Shown: positions 53,680-64,000, numbered from the stretch's first letter. The stretch is DNA of 64,000 nt from a bacterium (GCA_024711295.1 JANJTB010000031.1:118673-182672), one strand, 5' to 3'. The notes: generated by a model not told the origin, from the sequence alone. Numbers and translations: made by a program.

Positions 53680-54048
53680 TCAAAAAGCATTTTCAATATG
53701 TTCTATTATTGGTGGTTGGTTTCGTAGGTCAATACCAATAAAATCAAATCTCGACTCGATATTATCCAATTTATTGACATACAAATATCCTCTGGCTGCG
53801 TGAAATATTGAATTTCTTTTTGATTGAGGAACTGACTCAGCAGGACTTCCGTATTCGTAAGATTTTCTGGACTTTACTTCAATAAAAACCAATACATTGC
53901 CATGTCTTGCTATTATATCAATTTCCCCGCTTTTACCAAATTTGAAATTTCGTTTAACTATTTTATAACCTTTATCCAAAAGATATTCGATAGCAATAGA
54001 TTCGCTGTCATTGCCCTTCGATCTGCTGGATTGTTGGTTATCAGTCAT
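53680..54048 (-). CDS. yraN: YraN family (UPF0102) nuclease-like protein
   Basis: 122 residues. The endonuclease-like motif SGEIDIIARHGNVLVFIEVKSRKS has the D...E-x-K arrangement of the PD-(D/E)xK fold, and YGSPAESVPQSKRNSI follows. The family is conserved but its function is poorly known. Its start overlaps the end of purF by eight bases. Confidence 0.88.
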   Translation of the reverse strand: MTDNQQSSRSKGNDSESIAIEYLLDKGYKIVKRNFKFGKSGEIDIIARHGNVLVFIEVKSRKSYEYGSPAESVPQSKRNSIFHAARGYLYVNKLDNIESRFDFIGIDLRNQPPIIEHIENAF

Positions 54049-55567
54049 TTGTATTACTTTCGATTCCGTTGCTTTCCAGCTCGATAGGATAGTCTCCAGT
54101 AAAGCAGGCAGTACAATACCCTATTCCCTCTTCTCTTGGCACTGACTCCATCAATTTTTCTTCAGATAAGTAATGAAGTGAGTCAACACCTATTGCTTTA
54201 CCAATTTCTTCTTCAGACTTATAATAGTTTGCAATCAATTCTTCTTCGCTTGGGAAATCCATGCCGTAGTAACAGGGGTATTTAATCGGGGGTGATGTAA
54301 TGCGCATGTGCAACTGCCTGGGGTTAGCACTCCTTACCAGCTTAATCAGTGCTTTGGATGTTGTCCCCCTAACTATTGAGTCATCAATAAGTACAACATT
54401 TCTATTTTCAATAATTCCTCTAACGGGATTAAATTTAGCTTTTACCTTAAATTCTCTATTATTTTGTCCTGGAGCAATGAATGTTCTGCCAATATAATGG
54501 CTTCTGATTAGTCCAAGTTCGAACAATGTTGGGCTTGCTATTTCAGAATTAACCCTTGCATAACCTATTGTTGAAGTGTTGCCGCTATCCGGTACGGGTA
54601 CTGCCCTGATCTTATCATCAGCGTCAAATATCGGGCTTTCGTGAGCAAGATTCTTTCCTAATTTTCTTCTAACTTTATCAACAGTGTGTCCAAATATTTT
54701 ACTGTCAGGTCTGCTGAAGTAAATATATTCAAAAATGCAATGGCGAGATTCAGGAGTATCATCAATAATTTTATAGCTTTTAATATTTCCTGTTTTTATA
54801 GTATTATCATCAATAACTACAATTTCGTTATGGTGAACCGACCTGATATATTCCACATTATTAATATCAAAAGCTGCAGTCTCTGATGCCACCATATAGG
54901 CATACCCTTCATCAGTCTTTATTCTGCCGATACTGAGAGGTCTTACGCCATGAGGGTCTCGGGCAGCAATTAATTCATTATCAGTAAGCATAACCAATGA
55001 ATAAGCGCCTCTGGTTTCCCTTAGAGCAGTACAAATTTTGCTGATTACAGTTGGTTCTTTGCTCTTGGCTATTAAATGTAAAAACAGCTCAGAGTCTGTT
55101 GTGGTTTGGAATATAGAGCCTTCGTCAATCAGTTTTTTTCGCAATGTTTTGGTATTTGTTAAATTACCGTTGTGAGCAAGGCACAAAATACCGGAATTGT
55201 AAATCATATTGAAAGGCTGAATGTTGGCAGATGATGAAGATCCGGTTGTGGAATAACGGTTATGGCCTATTGCCATGTTGCCTTTCAATACTTCAGTCAG
55301 TACATTATGTTCCGAAAAAACATCCAATACTAAACCGGCACCTCTCTTGTATGCAAAACGTTTTTTTTGCTTTTCTTCATCAAAATATACAGAAGTAATG
55401 CCACTTGCTTCCTGTCCTCTATGTTGGAGGGCATGCAGACCGTAATATGTCAGAATAGAAGCATTAGGATGGCCATATACACCTACTACAGCGCAATTTG
55501 GCCTGGCTTTGTCTATATCAATTGCCTGCACTTTGATGTTTGGATTGTTTGGATGTTGTTTTAACAT
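54041..55567 (-). CDS. purF: Amidophosphoribosyltransferase
   Basis: 508 residues from ATG 55567; the longer TTG-started frame from 55606 is less likely. The N-terminal glutaminase nucleophile is C25 in ARPNCAVVGVYGH, so a 24-residue leader must be cleaved, as in B. subtilis-type enzymes. PRPP loop VVLIDDSIVRGTTSKA and cluster-binding cysteines (KYPCYYGMDFPS, GYCTACFTGDYP) indicate the iron-sulfur class. It makes phosphoribosylamine, the first step of purine synthesis. It is followed by yraN and preceded by purN. Confidence 0.95.
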   Translation of the reverse strand: MLKQHPNNPNIKVQAIDIDKARPNCAVVGVYGHPNASILTYYGLHALQHRGQEASGITSVYFDEEKQKKRFAYKRGAGLVLDVFSEHNVLTEVLKGNMAIGHNRYSTTGSSSSANIQPFNMIYNSGILCLAHNGNLTNTKTLRKKLIDEGSIFQTTTDSELFLHLIAKSKEPTVISKICTALRETRGAYSLVMLTDNELIAARDPHGVRPLSIGRIKTDEGYAYMVASETAAFDINNVEYIRSVHHNEIVVIDDNTIKTGNIKSYKIIDDTPESRHCIFEYIYFSRPDSKIFGHTVDKVRRKLGKNLAHESPIFDADDKIRAVPVPDSGNTSTIGYARVNSEIASPTLFELGLIRSHYIGRTFIAPGQNNREFKVKAKFNPVRGIIENRNVVLIDDSIVRGTTSKALIKLVRSANPRQLHMRITSPPIKYPCYYGMDFPSEEELIANYYKSEEEIGKAIGVDSLHYLSEEKLMESVPREEGIGYCTACFTGDYPIELESNGIESNTND

Positions 55568-55662
55568 TTTTTCAATATTGACATTAATAAAATACAAAAA
55601 TAACAAACAAGCTTGTTATATTTTTTAATTATTTAAAAATGTTGAAAAATTCATTTGGACAA

Positions 55663-56253
55663 TTAAACGGAACCATGCTCGAGCAAACTGATTACATCAA
55701 CATATAACTGATGTTCGGTGGCTAATACTTTGTTTGCCAAAATCTCAGGCGTATCCGATTTTTCTATAATCACTCTGCTTTGTTTTAGAATTTTCCCTTC
55801 ATCATAGTTGGAATTAACGAAATGTACTGTTGCACCACTTTCGCTCTCCCCTGCTTCGATAACAGCTTTATGCACGTTCATTCCATACATATTTTCACCA
55901 CCATACTTTGGTAATAATGCCGGGTGAATATTCAGCACCATTCCATTCATGAAATCAATTATCGAATTATCAATTTTTTTCATATAGCCGGCTAAAACAA
56001 CCAAATTTACATTGTAATGCTTAAGCAAACTAATAATATACTCATTTCTATCTTCATCATTTTGGTGCGTCGCTGAGCTAATGTGAAATGAAGGAATGCC
56101 TTCATTTACTGCCCTTTCAATTGCACCTGATTTGGAGTTATTAGATATCACCAATACAGGTATGGATTTCAGTCTGCCCGATTTACATGCGTCAATTATC
56201 GCTTGCATATTCGAACCATTATGTGATGCAAAGAATGCTATATTAAAACTCAT
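55663..56253 (-). CDS. purN: Phosphoribosylglycinamide formyltransferase
   Basis: 196 residues. Start NIAFFASHNGSNMQAIIDAC, catalytic residues in VLNIHPALLPKYGG (N, H) and VHFVNSNYDEGKIL (D). It transfers formyl from 10-formyl-THF to GAR, the third step of purine synthesis. purF follows on the same strand. Confidence 0.95.
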   Translation of the reverse strand: MSFNIAFFASHNGSNMQAIIDACKSGRLKSIPVLVISNNSKSGAIERAVNEGIPSFHISSATHQNDEDRNEYIISLLKHYNVNLVVLAGYMKKIDNSIIDFMNGMVLNIHPALLPKYGGENMYGMNVHKAVIEAGESESGATVHFVNSNYDEGKILKQSRVIIEKSDTPEILANKVLATEHQLYVDVISLLEHGSV

Positions 56254-56394
56254 GATATTTTTTGAAGTAATGGATTAAATTTATGAGTATAAAAATAACT
56301 AATATTATGCTAATATGTTAGATTTTTTTTAATTACTAATTGTTAATTTTTACTACGTAGAACTTGGTATTTTTTATATCTACATTTTAATTAC

Positions 56395-56424
56395 TTTGAT
56401 ATAAGCTTATTATTTATTACTTTG
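56395..56424 (+). promoter_or_regulatory. Candidate promoter of the TonB-receptor operon
   Basis: TTTG at 56395-56398 and TTACTTTG at 56417-56424, 18 bases apart, approximate the Bacteroidota pattern. The latter ends 39 bases before the ATG at 56464. Confidence 0.4.
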
Positions 56425-56463
56425 GAATTGATAATTTAAGCAATTAACTGACAAATTAAATAA

Positions 56464-58818
56464 ATGAAAACACTTTTTGGATATTACCTTATAATATTAG
56501 GGCTGGTTTTTTCTTCAAATACTGTATATTCTAACAGTGAAGCAAACTCATTATTTAATCTCTCATTCGAAGAGCTGATGGAAACCAAAGTAAGTACAGG
56601 CTCGTTAATTTTCATGTCAAATATTGATAAACCTGTTTCTGTTACAACAATCACTTCCGACGACATCAAATTGACTCCGCACAGGCATTTACTCGACTTA
56701 CTTGAGGTTTACGTGCCGGGATTTATATTCATGAATCACTATGATGTGATGCCCATGGGCTTGCGAGGAATAATTTCTGATAGAAATAAGCAATTTCTGT
56801 TATTAATAAACGGTAGGGCTGCAAATGACAAAGCAAGAAGCGGAGTGGCTTCGGAGCTTGATAATTGGGAGTTGGACGATATAGACAGAATAGAAATTAT
56901 CAGAGGACCCGGCTCGGTTACTTATGGTCCCGGAGCTATTTCAGCAGTAATAAACATTATTACGAAGAATATCTCTACCAATGATGGCTCGAACGCAAGG
57001 GTCAATTATAATTATCCTTATAATTCAAAAGGTATTTCAGGTAAATTCACAAAATTGATAAATGAAGATTTAAAGATATTTTCTTACTTTAGCATCAGGC
57101 AGACAGAAGGTTATGACCCCGAAAAAGGATATTCGATAATGTATAATACTCCGTCGTTCGACCCTAGAAAAGACGGACTTTTATATCAGGAATACTATAA
57201 CGACTATTTTAATACTCCTCAAAAGAAGTTTCATCTTCAAGTTGACTTTTTTGATAACTTCAAATTTTGGCTGAGGTATGTTAACTCCGGAGGCAACAGT
57301 AATGGTGTTGAGTTCAAAAGTCAATATCAAATTGGACTGGACACAAATAATCAACCAATAATGGGTGACCACAAAAACAGGCAGATGATTAAGAATGAGC
57401 ATTTTTATGCCACACTCGAGCACGAATACCAGATAAATAATAATTTTAATTTAAGCAGTATGTTAAGCTGGGATTCAGAGAATAAATCACGTTCTATGGG
57501 TTACTTTTGGGGCTGGAACTGGTTTGATGCACCGGATGAAAAGATCTATTATGAATTGATGGACCACAAAAGTATCAGGAATAAGTATAATAATTATTCA
57601 GAAAGCGAGCTAATGCTTAATTCCATCCTTCGTGGCGATATAAATAAAGATTTCAGAATTGCCATTGGTGGCTCCTTAAGCTACAACCTATGGGGTGCTC
57701 CATGGTTCGAGGACGAAGACCAAATAAGAATGGGAGATAAAAGCAACATCATAAGTAGCTCGAAATCAACAATCTATGGAAATGGCTTATTCTTTGGAGT
57801 AGATTCAGCAGCTGCAATTTTTGTTGGTAATGGATGGTCAACACTTATGTATTCATTCTTTGCTGAAGCTGAATACTCAATCAGTGAAAAATTGAAGTTA
57901 CTTGCTTCCGGTAGATTAGATAAAGATAGTTATTCTGAATTTCTGTTTTCACCAAGGTTAGCTGCAATTTATAAAATAAACAACAATAACTCATTGAAAA
58001 TATTAGCGCAACAGTCAAACAGAATGAATACTGCCGAAGAGCTGTTGCTACAGCATTTAGCGAATAATACCTCGTCACCAGAAACACTGACCACAATGGA
58101 AATAATATACAGTGCAGCAACTTTTGAGGATTTCTTCATAGAAAGCTCATTATTCTACAATAATATTGATATTCTGAGCTGGTTTGATGCTGAGCGTTCA
58201 ACGGTCAATACCGGAAATCTGCAGGTGCTTGGTTTCGAGTTTGAACTTAAGTATAGCAATGAATATCTTACTGTGGGATTAAATCACTCACTGACTCATT
58301 TAATAGATTGGAAATTGAGCGAGGGAATCAACAAGAGTGGCGTAAGTTACTCAGATTATAATATGGAGATTTCAGGTAATCAGGTTACCGGCTATGGAAA
58401 TAACCTGAACAATTGGTCTAATAATACTACTAAGTTATTTGCAAATATTAAACTTGCCGATAATCTGACATTCCATTTTAATTCAAGATTGCTTTGGGGA
58501 TTTGACGGTGCCCAAGACGGTATGGTAATTGCCGAGCAGTTGGTCAAAAACACAGATATCGAAAGCCAAATATATAGTATTACAGACTTCATGAGGCAGA
58601 ATGGTTTTTATGACTATGATCTTCGTCTGAATTCGAGTATCAACTGGAATATATTCGATAAACTTACTCTTTCGCTGAATACTATGAATCTGATAAATCT
58701 TAACAACAATTATCGTTATAAATTCGAAGCAGGAAACAAGACTATTGATTATTTATTTAGGATGAATGTAATTAGTGAGCCGTTGACAGTCGGTTTACAA
58801 ATTAACTATGAATTTTAA
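56464..58818 (+). CDS. TonB-dependent outer-membrane receptor
   Basis: 784 residues. Signal peptide (MKTLFGYYLIILGLVFSSNTVYS), then a plug domain (about 50-175: KPVSVTTITSDDIKL, LLLINGRAANDKA, DIDRIEIIRGPGSVTYGPGAISAVINIITK) and a 22-strand-type barrel ending in LQINYEF. The plug resembles siderophore/B12-type receptors. The two following genes overlap it or each other and encode a YfiR-like protein and a hybrid kinase, so this receptor probably belongs to a sensing unit. The ligand is unknown. Confidence 0.9.
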   Translation: MKTLFGYYLIILGLVFSSNTVYSNSEANSLFNLSFEELMETKVSTGSLIFMSNIDKPVSVTTITSDDIKLTPHRHLLDLLEVYVPGFIFMNHYDVMPMGLRGIISDRNKQFLLLINGRAANDKARSGVASELDNWELDDIDRIEIIRGPGSVTYGPGAISAVINIITKNISTNDGSNARVNYNYPYNSKGISGKFTKLINEDLKIFSYFSIRQTEGYDPEKGYSIMYNTPSFDPRKDGLLYQEYYNDYFNTPQKKFHLQVDFFDNFKFWLRYVNSGGNSNGVEFKSQYQIGLDTNNQPIMGDHKNRQMIKNEHFYATLEHEYQINNNFNLSSMLSWDSENKSRSMGYFWGWNWFDAPDEKIYYELMDHKSIRNKYNNYSESELMLNSILRGDINKDFRIAIGGSLSYNLWGAPWFEDEDQIRMGDKSNIISSSKSTIYGNGLFFGVDSAAAIFVGNGWSTLMYSFFAEAEYSISEKLKLLASGRLDKDSYSEFLFSPRLAAIYKINNNNSLKILAQQSNRMNTAEELLLQHLANNTSSPETLTTMEIIYSAATFEDFFIESSLFYNNIDILSWFDAERSTVNTGNLQVLGFEFELKYSNEYLTVGLNHSLTHLIDWKLSEGINKSGVSYSDYNMEISGNQVTGYGNNLNNWSNNTTKLFANIKLADNLTFHFNSRLLWGFDGAQDGMVIAEQLVKNTDIESQIYSITDFMRQNGFYDYDLRLNSSINWNIFDKLTLSLNTMNLINLNNNYRYKFEAGNKTIDYLFRMNVISEPLTVGLQINYEF

Positions 58819-59383
58819 TCCTATAATATTAATTTATAAACAGTTGAAGCATTATTTTATGATTGTGCTGCTTAGTTTATTGCTTTTAATATCTTATGGT
58901 TCTTTTCTTTACTCTCAGGATACCGAAGAAGCCAATTTAATTGCTGCATATATTGAGAGATTTACTAGGTTCATCGAAATTAAAGGAAAAAGCGATTCGG
59001 AAAGCAATCGAAGGGATTACGTGCTTACATTATTTGGTGATAACAAATATACAGCTCAGTTTCAGGAGGTATTTTCTAATCAGAAGATTAAAAATCGGGT
59101 AGTTAAAATCACTTATACTGATAATCTTAACGATCTGAGGAAGTCTGATCTGATCTTTGTTGTCAAAGCAAGTGATATACAAATCCAAAAAATCAATGAT
59201 ATTTCAAAGGATAATTCGATATTTACAATAGCTTATCTCAAAGGCGCTGCTAAGAAAGGCATTCATATCAATTTATTTCAGCAAGACAAAAAGTTAAAAT
59301 TTGAAATAAACAATAACAGTGCTAAAGAAGCCGGAATCACCATAAGTCATTTATTATTAACTAAGGCAGTTATAATTGAATGA
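58808..59383 (+). CDS. YfiR/DUF4154 family periplasmic protein
   Basis: 191 residues. Leader (about 17-36, [20 protein letters not shown]), then the DUF4154 core: [48 protein letters not shown] and [31 protein letters not shown]. In Pseudomonas, YfiR is the periplasmic inhibitor of the YfiN diguanylate cyclase. Here it overlaps the receptor by 11 bases and the kinase by four, so it probably controls that kinase. Confidence 0.85.
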   Translation: MNFNPIILIYKQLKHYFMIVLLSLLLLISYGSFLYSQDTEEANLIAAYIERFTRFIEIKGKSDSESNRRDYVLTLFGDNKYTAQFQEVFSNQKIKNRVVKITYTDNLNDLRKSDLIFVVKASDIQIQKINDISKDNSIFTIAYLKGAAKKGIHINLFQQDKKLKFEINNNSAKEAGITISHLLLTKAVIIE

Positions 59384-62055
59384 AAAACTTTCTGAATATA
59401 TCACTCAAAGCAAAGCTGATATTACTCATCACAGTTATCAGTTTGATTTCGACTATCGTAGGATTGCAATTAGTCCAGAAATACGAGCATTCGAGAATTA
59501 AAAGTTATTTGATGTCAGAGTCAGAGCTAATTGCAGATTTGATTGGTGAATTCTCGATAACTGCATTAATTTTCAATGACTATGACGGATTAGATGATAT
59601 ATTCAAAAAAGCTCAAACTATTGATGAAATCAGCGGTATTGTGATATTCGACTCAAGCAATACTGCTGTTTCTGCAATTTACAAAGATGATAACTGGAAC
59701 AGACTTATCCGATTTCATAATTTACCATACAGAAAGGATTCTACAGTTGTTGGAGATAACTATTTAATTGTCAACAAAAAGATCATTTATAAAGGTGTAG
59801 AGTATGGCAAGATTGTAGTTCTTTCCAAATATCAAAAATTCAATCTTTGGATAAATCAGCTTAATATTTCAGTATTTGTGGTTTTATTTATAGTATTGGT
59901 AATCACTTTCATTTTGTCCTTGATTTTCCACAAAGTAATTACCGGGCAAATAGAAGAACTTACCAAGGTTTCGGGTAAAATTTTGGAAACATCGGATTTT
60001 TCAATCAGATTGAAGAGCAAAAACCAGGATGAGATTGGACTATTGATGAAAACATTCAATAAAATGCTTGAAATGATTGAGCTCCAGAATCACCAGAATG
60101 AATTGTCGCGCAAAGTACTTCACGACAGTGAAAAGCGATATAGGACACTTTTCGACTTATCACCTGTCCCGATGCTTATATTTAATAAAGATATATGCAA
60201 AATGTACAATAATGCAGCTGTCGAAATGATGGATTTCGATAATGCCTCTGAAATGCATTTTAAAAACATTTTTAAATCAAATAATCCGGATAGTTATAAC
60301 TCAATCTTTAACAACATTGATGATAATCTCAGTAGTTCAGATGATTTTTATATCACAGATAAAAATAATCAACATAGATTTGTAGAGTTATTCTCTGTCA
60401 GACTGATAGATAATAACGAGAAATCTTTGATTGTAATGGTTCTTGATATCACATCCAAGCTAGAGTACGAAAAGCAACTGCAAAAACTCAATGAAGAGCT
60501 CGAAATAAGAGTCAGAAAGCGTACAGAAGAGCTTCAGATTACTTTAAATCAAATCAATGAGCAAAACTACATTCTTAACCTGAAAGAGAAAGAACTTCAT
60601 AAAGCTAAAGAACAGGCAGAGTCAGCAAATAAAATAAAGAGTGAATTCATTGCCAATATATCTCACGAAATCAGAACCCCGATGAATGTAATTAAGGGTT
60701 ATAGTGATATGTTGCTTAAGAGAATTGTCAACTCCGAGGATACTAAGCTGATTCAATCAATAATTTACAATTCTGATACACTCTTATCCATAATAAATGA
60801 TATATTGGACTTCTCTAAAATCGAGGCAGGGAAACTCGAAATTGTTCCTGATTTAATAAATATCAGTAATATAATCAACGAGTTGAAAAATGCTTTCGGG
60901 CAGAGGTGCAAAGAAAAAGGTCTTGAACTGATTATCGAAAATCATATAAGTAGCACCTCAGTCATATTAATGGATGGGTTCAGACTAAACCAAATATTAA
61001 TGAATCTTTTGAGTAATGCAATTAAGTTCACCAATAAGGGATTTGTTAAGCTAACTGCCAACATAGCCGGCAGCGACAAAGAACCATCTAAGCTGATATT
61101 ATCTGTTGAGGATAGCGGAGCCGGAATCAAGGCAGAGAATCTGGAATACATTTTTGATGCATTTGCTCAGGAGAACTGGAAGAACAAGATTCAAAACAAA
61201 GGTACCGGATTAGGGCTTACCATAACCAGAAAGTTGGTTGAAAATATGAACGGCAAGATATCTGTTAGTAGCCAAATAAATTCCGGAACCAGGTTTGAAA
61301 TCGTTTTCGACAACATAGGAATACCCGGTGAAGATGCAAAGCACCTCGAAATCAGTACTAGTTACGACAAGGTTGATAAATTGTCACAAAACATCTATTC
61401 TCTAGTAATTGATGATTACGACCTCAACAGGATTGTTCTTAAAGATAAACTTGAAGACTTCGGAATCAATGTATATGAAGCTTTCGACGAGAATTCTACT
61501 AATGAAATGCTTAATGATATCTCTTTTGACATTATTTTTATAGACTTAATTCTAGAAGAGGTTAACGGTGCCGACCTTGCAGTTAGCATCAGAAATCACC
61601 CCAGGCACAAAAATGCCATCCTGATTGCCTATACGGCTTCTATGAGCTATAATTACGATAACAATATTTTTGACGGATTAATCACAAAACCTATCAAAAA
61701 TAAAGAGCTTAATGATATAATACTTAAGAATTTCTCGATTAGTAATGAATCTGAGAGCATCGGCAGAGATTCTTTAATCAATGAAGATGAATACTCGCTT
61801 GCAATAGATTTTGTCAGCAACAATATTGAACCCGCATTCGAATCATTCAGCAAGAATTACTCCTACGAATCATTAATTGAGCTAAATAATGTATTTATGA
61901 ATAATGAAACATTATCAAAAATAAGCTTAATTAGGGATTTCGTCTCAAGATTGAATCAGTACAGAATTGCATCTGACAAAGACAAAATCCTAAATCTGCT
62001 TAATACTTCCAAACTTCTGAAAAACCAGTTATTCTATCTTAAGCATAATATATAG
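59380..62055 (+). CDS. Hybrid histidine kinase of the receptor-YfiR unit
   Basis: 891 residues. Two membrane helices (about 10-32 and 163-188) flank a periplasmic CHASE8-like sensor (about 35-160), followed by HAMP (about 190-240), PAS (about 255-365), a coiled coil, HisKA with phospho-His in [16 protein letters not shown], HATPase ([22 protein letters not shown]), a receiver ([25 protein letters not shown]) and a short C-terminal domain. YfiN has the same CHASE8-HAMP input but a GGDEF output. This one puts a phosphorelay in its place. Confidence 0.88.
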   Translation: MKNFLNISLKAKLILLITVISLISTIVGLQLVQKYEHSRIKSYLMSESELIADLIGEFSITALIFNDYDGLDDIFKKAQTIDEISGIVIFDSSNTAVSAIYKDDNWNRLIRFHNLPYRKDSTVVGDNYLIVNKKIIYKGVEYGKIVVLSKYQKFNLWINQLNISVFVVLFIVLVITFILSLIFHKVITGQIEELTKVSGKILETSDFSIRLKSKNQDEIGLLMKTFNKMLEMIELQNHQNELSRKVLHDSEKRYRTLFDLSPVPMLIFNKDICKMYNNAAVEMMDFDNASEMHFKNIFKSNNPDSYNSIFNNIDDNLSSSDDFYITDKNNQHRFVELFSVRLIDNNEKSLIVMVLDITSKLEYEKQLQKLNEELEIRVRKRTEELQITLNQINEQNYILNLKEKELHKAKEQAESANKIKSEFIANISHEIRTPMNVIKGYSDMLLKRIVNSEDTKLIQSIIYNSDTLLSIINDILDFSKIEAGKLEIVPDLINISNIINELKNAFGQRCKEKGLELIIENHISSTSVILMDGFRLNQILMNLLSNAIKFTNKGFVKLTANIAGSDKEPSKLILSVEDSGAGIKAENLEYIFDAFAQENWKNKIQNKGTGLGLTITRKLVENMNGKISVSSQINSGTRFEIVFDNIGIPGEDAKHLEISTSYDKVDKLSQNIYSLVIDDYDLNRIVLKDKLEDFGINVYEAFDENSTNEMLNDISFDIIFIDLILEEVNGADLAVSIRNHPRHKNAILIAYTASMSYNYDNNIFDGLITKPIKNKELNDIILKNFSISNESESIGRDSLINEDEYSLAIDFVSNNIEPAFESFSKNYSYESLIELNNVFMNNETLSKISLIRDFVSRLNQYRIASDKDKILNLLNTSKLLKNQLFYLKHNI

Positions 62056-62297
62056 AGTCAATATCTGCTTTTTTTCATAACTCATTTTATTAATACTCGT
62101 AGATATAGGAAATGTTAAGTATTATCTACTTCATTCTAAATACTATTTATATTCTAGCAAATAAATATTTTTAGATAATCATAATATTAGTAATTTCTTA
62201 TATATATATTTTTAATAGTATTAAATAATATTTACAATAATTTAATAACATAATATTCTTAGGATATAATAATTATTGTGACATTCGGAACATTATC

Positions 62298-63578
62298 ATG
62301 CAAACTTCGATCCCAAGAATTATCATTATCGGTGGTGGCTTTGGTGGTATCCAAGCTGCTAAGAGTCTAAGCAGAAGTAAAGTACAGGTTTATCTCATAG
62401 ATAGGAATAATCATCATTTATTTCAGCCGTTGCTGTATCAGGTAGCGTCATCTGCACTATCACCGGGCGAAATAGCAGTGCCTATTAGGTCCGTTCTGAG
62501 TAAATACAGAAATGTGAGTATAATTATGGACGAAGTAACCTCGATTGACACAAACCGAAGAACCGTTTTGATGACTAACGGCAGTCTTGAATATGACTGG
62601 CTGATTGTTGCTCCCGGCTCTAGGCATTCTTACTTTGGAAATGAACAGTGGGAGCAGTATGCACCCGGACTAAAGAGTCTGAGCGATGCACTTAAAATCA
62701 GAGAAAACATTCTTTATTCATTTGAATTAGCAGAAAAATTCTATCACACATCCGATGCTCATAAGTATTTGACATTTATCATAGTAGGTGGTGGTCCTAC
62801 TGGTGTGGAAATGGCTGGTGCGATTGCTGAAATAGCCAGAAAAACTATGCTCAGAGACTTTCCGCTAATCAAAAAAAGTGACGTTAGAGTAATTCTTGTT
62901 GAATCAGGGACTCGCTTGTTGTCGTCATTTTCCGAAGAGCTTTCTGAATACACAAAAAATGCACTCAATTCACTTGGAGTCGAGGTCTTAACCGGAATAA
63001 GAATAAATCATGTAGCTCAGGATTATGTTATGGCAGGCAATCAAAAAATTGATGCGAAAAACATTATTTGGGCGGCAGGCAATTCAGCTTCTCCAATCTT
63101 AAAGTCTTTGAATATTCCTCTCGACCGCTCAGGCAGGGCAATAGTGAATCAAGATTTGTCCATTGGTGGATGCGACAACGTATTTGTTATTGGAGATGCA
63201 GCAAAACATACCAACCCAAACGGCAGCGAAACGCCGGGGATTGCTCCCGCTGCTATTCAGCAAGCAAAGTACGTTGCTAAAGTGATTGCAAAATCCTTAC
63301 CCACATCCGAAAGACCTCCTTTCAGATATTTTGACAAAGGTAGTATGGCTACTATTGGTAAGGCAAAAGCTGTTGCCATGGTCGGCTCTTTCAAATCTAA
63401 AGGCTTATTTGCATGGTTGATGTGGTCGTTTATTCACGTTTTCTTCCTTATAGATTTTAGAAATCGTTTTCGCGTAATGTTGGAATGGATTTGGTATTAT
63501 TTAACCAACAGGCCCGGAGCAAGATTGATCATTTATTCCAAAAAAACAGTTCATGATATAAAGCACGATAAGCAATGA
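62298..63578 (+). CDS. ndh: Type II NADH dehydrogenase
   Basis: 426 residues. FAD-binding IIIGGGFGGIQAAKSL at the N-terminus, NAD-binding FIIVGGGPTGVEMAGAIAEIA in the middle and VFVIGDAAKHTNPNG, ETPGIAPAAIQQAKYVAK near the C-terminus. A C-terminal amphipathic segment (AWLMWSFIHVFFLIDFRNRFRV) should anchor it to the inner membrane. It oxidises NADH and reduces quinone without pumping protons. It stands alone, 242 bases after the kinase. Confidence 0.92.
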   Translation: MQTSIPRIIIIGGGFGGIQAAKSLSRSKVQVYLIDRNNHHLFQPLLYQVASSALSPGEIAVPIRSVLSKYRNVSIIMDEVTSIDTNRRTVLMTNGSLEYDWLIVAPGSRHSYFGNEQWEQYAPGLKSLSDALKIRENILYSFELAEKFYHTSDAHKYLTFIIVGGGPTGVEMAGAIAEIARKTMLRDFPLIKKSDVRVILVESGTRLLSSFSEELSEYTKNALNSLGVEVLTGIRINHVAQDYVMAGNQKIDAKNIIWAAGNSASPILKSLNIPLDRSGRAIVNQDLSIGGCDNVFVIGDAAKHTNPNGSETPGIAPAAIQQAKYVAKVIAKSLPTSERPPFRYFDKGSMATIGKAKAVAMVGSFKSKGLFAWLMWSFIHVFFLIDFRNRFRVMLEWIWYYLTNRPGARLIIYSKKTVHDIKHDKQ

Positions 63579-63817
63579 TAATCACGCAATACTTGTCAGG
63601 ATACAAAACAGCCTGACCACTTAGAAAGACCTTTAAATAAGCTTAGTAAGGCTTATAATGATGTTCTTATGATGCTGATTTCACACTTCTCCCCTCAATC
63701 GCACCCCCAATATATTATCAATATAGTTTTTAAATTGTTTTAAAATGGGTTAATTGTTATAAGTAGCTGATATGCTTACATTTGCATATTGTTAAGTTAC
63801 ATTATTTACAAATATTT

Positions 63818-64000
63818 ATGAATACTTCTTACTACTTTTCGCATGATACCAATGCCCGTAATGACGAAAAAATCCTTTGTCTGAGGGCAGATTACGGTAT
63901 CGAGGGCTATGGTGCATACTGGATGTTGCTCGAGATGATGTTCGACAATCAGGAGACTTCTCTTAGCCACAAGCACCTCAGGGGCATTGCTTTCAGTATG
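63818..64000 (+). CDS. DUF4373 (Lin1244/Lin1753-type) protein, N-terminal part
   Basis: The first 61 codons of a gene that continues past the right edge, from ATG 63818. The start YFSHDTNARNDEKILCLRAD and GIEGYGAYWMLLEMMFDN are the DUF4373 signature. Such proteins are common in phages and mobile elements of Bacteroidota and Firmicutes and act in DNA replication or regulation. A mobile element may therefore begin to the right of this window. Confidence 0.75.
   Translation, partial: MNTSYYFSHDTNARNDEKILCLRADYGIEGYGAYWMLLEMMFDNQETSLSHKHLRGIAFSM

Noticed and set aside
56254..56463. Cobalamin riboswitch before the TonB receptor
   Set aside because: The region is A+T-rich and lacks a B12-box-like segment or supporting stems.
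63595..63617. Short hairpin (GTCAGG/CCTGAC) after ndh
   Set aside because: Only six base pairs and no T run, so too weak to call a terminator.
1..64000. CRISPR array or defence island
   Set aside because: I saw no regularly spaced repeats of 20-40 bases and no cas, restriction or toxin-antitoxin genes.

Overview
The window is about one-third G+C and gene-dense. It carries several hallmarks of the Bacteroidota/Chlorobiota/Ignavibacteriota (FCB) group: three secreted proteins plus one orphan fragment ending in type IX secretion (T9SS) sorting domains, a Bacteroidota-type promoter (TTTG, 19 bases, TAnnTTTG) before gcvPA, a two-subunit glycine dehydrogenase, a DUF5683 protein, a TonB-like energy transducer and a TonB-dependent receptor. 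My best guess is an Ignavibacteria/Kapabacteria-like or deep Bacteroidota genome. There is no 16S gene here, so the lineage is an inference. TTG start codons are fairly common.

Layout. 1-2838: a heptosyltransferase end and a divergent WaaE-like glycosyltransferase (LPS core), a transposase-like gene, and an NlpC/P60 lipoprotein. 2841-7609: arsM and murF overlap on the minus strand; a plus-strand run follows (two small unknowns, TauE/SafE, YbbR-like). 7606-14324: a 1000-residue ChaN-M1 peptidase fusion, a membrane protein, guanine deaminase and a histidine kinase. 14541-18758: gcvPA, FtsB-like, ROK kinase and ridA in one run, then DUF5683 and a NifX-like protein. 18843-23232: a TonB-like protein and a PKD/T9SS protein preceded by a broken copy of its sorting tail. 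23533-27939: acyl-CoA dehydrogenase and the fused mutase IcmF. 28074-31320: B12-radical SAM plus sugar transferase, then an N-formylglutamate amidohydrolase-like gene.

31313-33500 looks accessory. A G+C-rich hairpin repeat with attC-like features is followed by three small genes: Zn-ribbon/alpha-CTD-like, TPR-like and Bax-inhibitor-1-like. 33588-36890 holds a T9SS protein and an S74 (tail-fibre chaperone) surface protein, with a perfect 36-bp palindrome upstream. 37450-40562 has tRNA-Leu(GAG), rsmD, a PilM/DUF3822-like gene, tRNA-Gly(GCC), lipB and a receiver protein. 40723-51981 has a lipoprotein, a large Ig-like T9SS protein, a 1402-residue hybrid kinase, an SdpR/SdpI-like pair, an unknown exported protein and a Nudix hydrolase. 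52099-56253 is housekeeping: ndk, sucD with a Lys/Ala-rich tail, yraN, purF and purN.

56464-62055 is a tight three-gene unit: TonB-dependent receptor, YfiR/DUF4154 protein and hybrid histidine kinase. This is the clearest candidate signalling system in the window. It is followed by a type II NADH dehydrogenase and the first 61 codons of a DUF4373-type gene. No single locus is convincingly a new system. The best leads are the receptor-YfiR-kinase unit, the attC-like repeat with its small genes, the palindrome upstream of the S74 gene, the SdpRI-like pair and the ChaN-M1 fusion.
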